Of a DNA stretch of 17,904 nucleotides, positions 14,541 to 17,904 are shown in pieces. Both the position numbers and the translations under genes were made by a program. This stretch comes from Holophagaceae bacterium (lineage in GTDB: Bacteria; Acidobacteriota; Holophagae; Holophagales; Holophagaceae): the NCBI GenBank assembly GCA_025353305.1, contig JANXQX010000184.1, forward strand, positions 1 through 17,904, given 5' to 3'. The notes beneath the pieces were generated by a model, which had not been told where the DNA came from, searched no databases, and worked only from the letters and a program-made list of their open reading frames with translations. The number at the start of each line of letters is the position of its first letter. Positions within the stretch are counted from its first letter, which is position 1.

Positions 14541-14909
14541 TTCGGTTCGGATGAATTTGCGGATCTCGAACTTGCTCGAACCGAAGTTGATCAGCATTCC
14601 GTGTTCAAACCGAACGGCTTTGAGGTAGCCCAGGACCTGGGCATCGTGTTCGGGAGCCAAGTTCTTTGCGGCTTTCAACTCGATGAGGAGAACTTGTTCG
14701 ACCACCAGGTCTGAGACATAGTCCCCGATAGGAGTTCCATCCTCATCGAACACCCGGATGGGGTGCTGTTGCTCGACCCGCAATCAGAGTTTCTGCAAAC
14801 GGTGGAACAAAGCATTCTCGTAGACCTTTTCCAGGTGGCCATGACCCAAGTAGGCATGGATGTCATAGGCTGTCTGCCGGACCCGGTCGCACAAAGCTTT
14901 GATATCCAC
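14484..14909 (-). pseudogene. GxxExxY family protein (PDDEXK-like), interrupted by a nonsense codon
   Basis: The minus-strand frame from a GTG at 14909 (no better start was seen) encodes VDIKALCDRV, then AYDIHAYLGHGHLEKVYENA, which contains the signature G-H-L-E-K-V-Y. It runs to LQKL, then TGA (14784-14786), then LRVEQQHPIRVF and YVSDLVVEQVLLIELKAAKN. The body ends with GYLKAVRFEHGMLINFGSSK. Downstream of the stop the frame continues with no shift, and the TGA stands where relatives have glycine (GGA), so one G-to-T change explains it. Family members are small nuclease-fold proteins of unclear role, often flanked by AT-rich repeats. The final ~15 residues (after KFIRT) lie within repeat sequence rather than family sequence. 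Confidence 0.85.
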
Positions 14910-14965
14910 ATTGGCCTCATAGAATCACAAAAATGCTTAAGTCATTAAAAAACTAAAAAAATCTT

Positions 14966-15057
14966 AGCCACAAAGGGGCACAAAGGTTCACAAAGAAGAA
15001 CTTAAAACGAAATATTTTTTGACTTTTTTTGTGTAACTTTGTGCCCCTTTGTGGCCA
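14966..15057. repeat. Inverted repeat of element B (right of the GxxExxY gene)
   Basis: Arms 14966-15000 and 15024-15057 form another long palindrome built on GCCACAAAGGGGCACAAAG. The loop (15001-15023) is AT-rich. The orientation and arm order match element A, so A and B are direct copies of one element lying on either side of the GxxExxY gene. Confidence 0.8.
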
Positions 15058-15115
15058 AATTGTTTTTTATTATTTGTGTTCTTTGAGGCAAATTACTTTG
15101 TGTTCTTTGGGGCTA
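15058..15115. repeat. Decaying tandem repeat attached to element B
   Basis: Units read GGCCAAATTGTTTTTTATTATTTGTGTTCTTTG and a shorter GGCAAATTACTTTGTGTTCTTTG (split here for display), like the units after element A. The wzb-like gene ends inside the last unit: its C-terminal KNTK and TAA are encoded by the repeat (AAGAACACAAAG TAA), the same coding pattern as the GxxExxY tail. Confidence 0.7.
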
Positions 15116-15566
15116 GTCGGCTGATCCATGGCTGGATGGCGCTTTGGATGCGGTCGTAGGCTTGGCGGTGGGCTTCGGCGCCGCCGCGGATGGGATCGGG
15201 GATCTCCTGCTCGCCTCGCGGCAGCCAGTGGCCCAGCAGGAACACGCGGCCCCGGGCGCTGGGGGCCAGGCGCTCGCAGGCGGCTTTCTGTGCCTGATCC
15301 ATGACCAGGATCAGATCGGCGCTCAGGGCCAGTTCTGCGGTCACCTGGCGACCGAGATGGGCAGTGATTTCAGAGAGGTGGATGCCGTCCTTGGCCATCC
15401 AGGCTTTGGTCACCCGATGGGCGGGTTGGCCCACGAGCGCATCCAGCCCCGCGGAACTTACCCGGATGCCGGGATCCAGGGCTCGGCGCAGCATGGCTTC
15501 GGCCATGGGGCTGCGGCAGTGGTTGCCTTCGCAGAGAACCAGGATGTGGCGGATGTCGGGAAGCAT
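15093..15566 (-). CDS. wzb: Wzb-like low-molecular-weight protein-tyrosine phosphatase
   Basis: A 157-residue cytosolic enzyme. The P-loop C-x5-R-S is present at residues 12-19 (CEGNHCRS), with the general acid aspartate in EIPDPIRGG (D124). Other family marks are SPMAEAMLRRAL and VSSAGLDALVGQPAH. It should dephosphorylate the tyrosine-rich tail of the Wzc-like kinase, the known pairing in capsule loci. The gene is co-directional with wza upstream and wzc downstream, which fits an operon now separated from wzc by accessory DNA. The last four residues (KNTK) come from the tandem repeat, so the original C-terminus was probably altered slightly; family members do not need these residues. Confidence 0.92.
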   Translation of the reverse strand: MLPDIRHILVLCEGNHCRSPMAEAMLRRALDPGIRVSSAGLDALVGQPAHRVTKAWMAKDGIHLSEITAHLGRQVTAELALSADLILVMDQAQKAACERLAPSARGRVFLLGHWLPRGEQEIPDPIRGGAEAHRQAYDRIQSAIQPWISRLAPKNTK

Positions 15567-15689
15567 GAAGGGCGGATTCCTTGATCTCGAAAGGGTGCCT
15601 GTAGATGTGGGTTTTTCGATTTGCGATTGGCGATTGTCGATTGAACATCGAGGGAAGGTTGGGGTCCCTAATCACCCATCGCCCATGGT
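15567..15689. repeat. Intergenic gap with a GATTG-type short tandem repeat
   Basis: The 123 bp between wza and wzb hold a run of related 7-base units (CGATTTG, CGATTGG, CGATTGT, CGATTGA) at about 15618-15644. Such short CGATTG runs are a frequent decaying intergenic repeat, although I cannot search for its relatives. No promoter or terminator is convincing. Confidence 0.55.
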
Positions 15690-16817
15690 CTACTTGATGG
15701 CGGTCTTCGCATCTGCCGCAAGCGAGAAAAGCCCGGTCGAGGGCAGGAGCAGGCTCAGGACTTTGTTCCAACGCACCAGGGTGCCAGCATCCACGTAGAT
15801 CACATCCTTGGGTTGCAATGCGAACCGGTCGGCCATCACCATCATCACGGGATTGTAGGCATCCAGATGAAACACATCGACGGTGTTTTCCGTCTTGCCG
15901 CGACGGATGACATAGATCAGCCGCGGGTCCGCGCTGACCTTGTCGATGCCGCCGGCCTCGGACAGGGCCTGGGCCAGGGACAGGCGGCCATGATGGGTGG
16001 GGATGGAACTCGGATTCCGGACTTCCCCCATGATGTAGACTGCGGATTCGTCGCGGTTCTGCACCAGCAGGGAGTCGCCATCCTTGAGCAGGATCTGGTC
16101 GATGCGGTTGCCCCGGGACAGCAGGTCCTGGAAGTTGAGGTTCCAGGTGCGCTCCCCCCGGGAAAGCGTCACCCGGCTCTGGTCGGCGGTGGGCAGGAAG
16201 CCACCGGCGCGATTGATGGCCTCGGAAAGGGTAAAGGGAATATCGGTGATGTTATAGGTCGCGGGGCTACGGACTTCGCCGCCCACGTAGACTTTCTGCG
16301 AACGGAAGGCCACGACCTTGACATCCACCTGGGGCCGCTGCAGCACCTTGTTCAGTTTTTCCGTCAGGAGTTCCCGCACCTGGATGATGGTGAGCCCGCC
16401 GACCCGGATGCGGCCCACGTACGGGAAATAGAAGTAGCCTTCATCGTCCACCAGCATGCCCGTGGCGGCATCGGTGCGGTACTGGCCCAGGGGCAGCGTG
16501 ATTTCCGGGTGGTCCCACACGGTGACCAGCAGGACGTCCTGGGGGCCCACCCGGTAGGGCTCGAACTTGGTGGCCAGCAGATCGATGCCGGTGATCACCG
16601 GCGACGGGGTTCCATAGGCCAGCACGGCCTGGGCGTTGAGGGGCCTCAAGGTGACTGTCTGCCCGTACATGCGCTCCGTGGTGGTTTTCTCCATGCTGGA
16701 TGACACATCCATCTTCATGCCCGGCGCCCGGCAGGCGATCAGCAGGAAGGCGACGGAGAAGATGGCCAGAAGGGCCGGAAAGCGTGAGGCGCGGGGCTTG
16801 GTCTCAGGCAAGTTCAT
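15690..16817 (-). CDS. wza: Wza-like polysaccharide export lipoprotein (Poly_export and two SLBB domains)
   Basis: A 375-residue outer-membrane export protein. The N-terminus is a lipoprotein signal: basic start, hydrophobic stretch ALLAIFSVAFLLIA, and Cys29 in a LIAC lipobox. Then come Poly_export (about residues 88-171, YRVGPQDVLLVTVWDHPEI), a first SLBB (about 174-250, VYVGGEVRSPATYNI) and a second SLBB (about 259-343, VYIMGEVRNPSSIP). The ATG at 16817 is preferred over one 15 codons upstream, because the signal peptide begins there and an AAAGG site lies 8 nt before it. With Wzc it would form the trans-envelope export channel. Gene order wza-wzb-(insert)-wzc matches group 1-type capsule loci. 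It is the first gene of the minus-strand cluster. Confidence 0.93.
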   Translation of the reverse strand: MNLPETKPRASRFPALLAIFSVAFLLIACRAPGMKMDVSSSMEKTTTERMYGQTVTLRPLNAQAVLAYGTPSPVITGIDLLATKFEPYRVGPQDVLLVTVWDHPEITLPLGQYRTDAATGMLVDDEGYFYFPYVGRIRVGGLTIIQVRELLTEKLNKVLQRPQVDVKVVAFRSQKVYVGGEVRSPATYNITDIPFTLSEAINRAGGFLPTADQSRVTLSRGERTWNLNFQDLLSRGNRIDQILLKDGDSLLVQNRDESAVYIMGEVRNPSSIPTHHGRLSLAQALSEAGGIDKVSADPRLIYVIRRGKTENTVDVFHLDAYNPVMMVMADRFALQPKDVIYVDAGTLVRWNKVLSLLLPSTGLFSLAADAKTAIK

Positions 16818-17048
16818 GGGGACACCTTTGAAAGGACAGTGAGCTGGGCAGGCGGAAAGCAAGGATTGAATGAGTGTGGTTAAAGGAAAACTATATCGGG
16901 AATCCTGTGGGGTGATTCGTCGCTTGTAACGAATCTCCTTCCTCCTTAGCCAATTGGGCTTTCCTGATTATCGGCGAGCTGAAGCCTGAAAAGATGTTCC
17001 TCTTAAATCGTGTGAATTGCATGATAAAATCAACTCCAGGAGTCTGCG
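16818..17048. promoter_or_regulatory. Divergent regulatory gap upstream of wza and the 17049 operon
   Basis: This 231-bp gap sits between two genes reading outward. For the plus-strand operon there is an extended -10 (TG-A-TAAAAT, 17022-17030) 18 bp before ATG 17049, with a weak -35. For wza a TATAGT (minus strand, 16895-16890) is a possible -10, with no good -35. A perfect 7-bp inverted repeat, GATTCGT (16914-16920) and ACGAATC (16929-16935), is a possible operator just upstream of that -10. Confidence 0.4.
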
Positions 17049-17255
17049 ATGAAGATCCGAACCACCATTGATGAACTCATTGCTGCTTTCGGCCCCGGAA
17101 TCAGGCAAACGCATTCCAACAAACCCCGAGACCCCATTGAACGGGCACTGCTCAAACGATTAGGCGATCCAAACATGAACCGTGAGTCGGATCTCCTGGT
17201 TCGAATTGCCGGGGAGCGTTTGACACCTTCGAATTCAAATAAAAAGCCCCTATGA
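17049..17255 (+). CDS. Hypothetical small protein, first gene of a three-gene operon
   Basis: A 68-residue protein (MKIRTTIDELIAAFGPGI, then PIERALLKRLGDPNMN and a polar tail SNSNKKPL). I do not recognise a family. It is coding because an AGGAG site (17038-17042) stands 6 nt before the ATG, an extended -10 lies further upstream, and its TGA overlaps the ATG of the next gene (ATGA, 17252-17255). Predicted mostly helical, with no membrane segment. A role as an antitoxin or accessory protein to the following nucleotidyltransferase-like gene is a guess from the layout. Confidence 0.6.
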   Translation: MKIRTTIDELIAAFGPGIRQTHSNKPRDPIERALLKRLGDPNMNRESDLLVRIAGERLTPSNSNKKPL

Positions 17256-17628
17256 AGCCTCGCGCCCCAAAGCGTCGGAACTCCCCGGCAAAATCCAGTC
17301 AGCCCCTGCACCCCAACGCCTTTCCAATCAAAGTCCCGTCAATCCTTCTGCAAGCGTTCAAAACCCTTAACGTGGATCCCGTGTTGAGTGGCGGGTCTTC
17401 GGTGCAGGTTTGGACTGGACGTTCAGACGAATTGTTTGAAACCTTCGACCTGGATTTCATCACGCATATTTCAGTACGCGATCTGGAAGCCGTGGGATTG
17501 CGTTGTGAAATTTATGGGAACACCTGAAAAGAGTTCTCGAACGTGGAAATCCATCTGAAGAAGACATGGATACAGCCATTCGCATTGGATGGGATCCTTT
17601 GAACAAGAATTTCCAGGGGTACCTGTGA
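17252..17628 (+). pseudogene. Nucleotidyltransferase-like gene with internal deletion or frameshift
   Basis: The intact start reads a basic leader, then AFPIKVPSILLQAF, then VLSGGSSVQVWTGRSDELFE and TFDLDFITHIS. The GGS followed by D-L-D fits the active site of pol-beta-like nucleotidyltransferases (DUF6036/AbiEii-like families), with both acids present. The frame ends at TGA 17525-17527 after only 91 residues, which is too short for the fold. Directly after it another frame reads HLKRVLERGNPSEEDMDTAI and GWDPLNKNFQGYL to TGA 17626-17628, a plausible C-terminal piece, and that TGA overlaps the start of the next gene. A deletion removing the middle of the gene and shifting the frame would explain this. 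Confidence in the family is moderate. Confidence 0.6.
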
Positions 17629-17837
17629 GTCGGCCTGCAACTCTCCCCGAGCCTTGGATGGCATTGGCAAGAAAACTTGGAGGAGTCGGGGCACTTGCCC
17701 AGGCCCTCGGAGGAATTGATGCCAGCACTCTGTATCGCTGGGCCCGCACCAGCAAGCTGAGACGAGCACCCAAGGCCCTCGTTCTTGCCCTTTTTCGACA
17801 GCACAAAATCAACCCTCCACCCTTCGATCCGGTTTAG
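17625..17837 (+). CDS. Small helix-turn-helix DNA-binding protein
   Basis: A 70-residue protein with a compact HTH: MALARKLGGVGALAQALG, then IDASTLYRWARTSKLRRAPK, where the second helix and the YRW recognition helix fit an XRE/YdaS-like fold. I chose the GTG at 17625 because it overlaps the preceding stop (GTGA, 17625-17628) and AGGGG lies 6 nt before it; an ATG at 17589 would run through the end of the upstream gene. It is probably the regulator of the three-gene operon, or the antitoxin if the operon is a toxin-antitoxin type. Family assignment is loose. Confidence 0.65.
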   Translation: MSRPATLPEPWMALARKLGGVGALAQALGGIDASTLYRWARTSKLRRAPKALVLALFRQHKINPPPFDPV

Positions 17838-17904
17838 GCGGTCTGTCCGGGCCATGCCAATTTCAAGGTCTGTGTGAATCAGTGGAATCTGTGCGGATCC
17901 AAGG

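Noticed and set aside
14357..15115. CRISPR array
   Set aside because: The repeats are palindromic and tandem with decaying units, without regular unique spacers or cas genes.
15813..16703. A 296-residue plus-strand frame inside wza
   Set aside because: Same reasoning: antisense to the Poly_export and SLBB domains.

Overview
The window looks like part of a cell-surface polysaccharide (capsule, exopolysaccharide or O-antigen) locus from a GC-rich Gram-negative bacterium. The evidence is an outer-membrane export lipoprotein, a Wzc-type tyrosine autokinase, a Wzb-type phosphatase, a Wzy-like polymerase, a TviB-type sugar-nucleotide dehydrogenase, glycosyltransferases and methyltransferases. The gene style would fit Acidobacteriota (Holophagae-like), but the sequence alone does not settle the taxon.

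Layout. Positions 1-1725 (+) hold the end of a glycosyltransferase and a multi-pass polymerase. Positions 1771-3054 (-) hold a UDP-N-acetylhexosamine dehydrogenase. Positions 3173-6226 (+) hold two tandem, fused glycosyltransferase copies, the second cut by an in-frame TAG, followed by a methyltransferase broken at a run of five G. Positions 6439-9584 (+) hold a UbiG-like methyltransferase and two FkbM-type methyltransferases, separated by a duplicated ~180-bp block. A third decayed copy of that block lies at 10339-10496. Positions 9727-11141 hold two toxin-antitoxin modules: DUF433/DUF5615 (+) and a ParDE-like pair (-). Positions 11242-16817 (-) hold the export and control genes wza-like, wzb-like and wzc-like. 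Between wzb and wzc there is about 1.6 kb of accessory DNA: a second DUF433/DUF5615 pair and a broken GxxExxY gene bracketed by two copies of a hairpin/tandem-repeat element. Positions 17049-17837 (+) hold three overlapping small genes: an unknown protein, a truncated nucleotidyltransferase-like gene and a small helix-turn-helix protein.

How it fits together. The dehydrogenase would make a UDP-hexosaminuronic acid precursor. The glycosyltransferases would build the repeat unit and the methyltransferases could modify it. The polymerase would join units, and the Wza/Wzb/Wzc set would control chain length and export. The locus is in flux: four broken or truncated genes (amber, frameshift, nonsense, internal deletion), three toxin-antitoxin pairs, and several families of duplicated or palindromic repeats. 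No RNA gene, CRISPR array or transposase was recognised.
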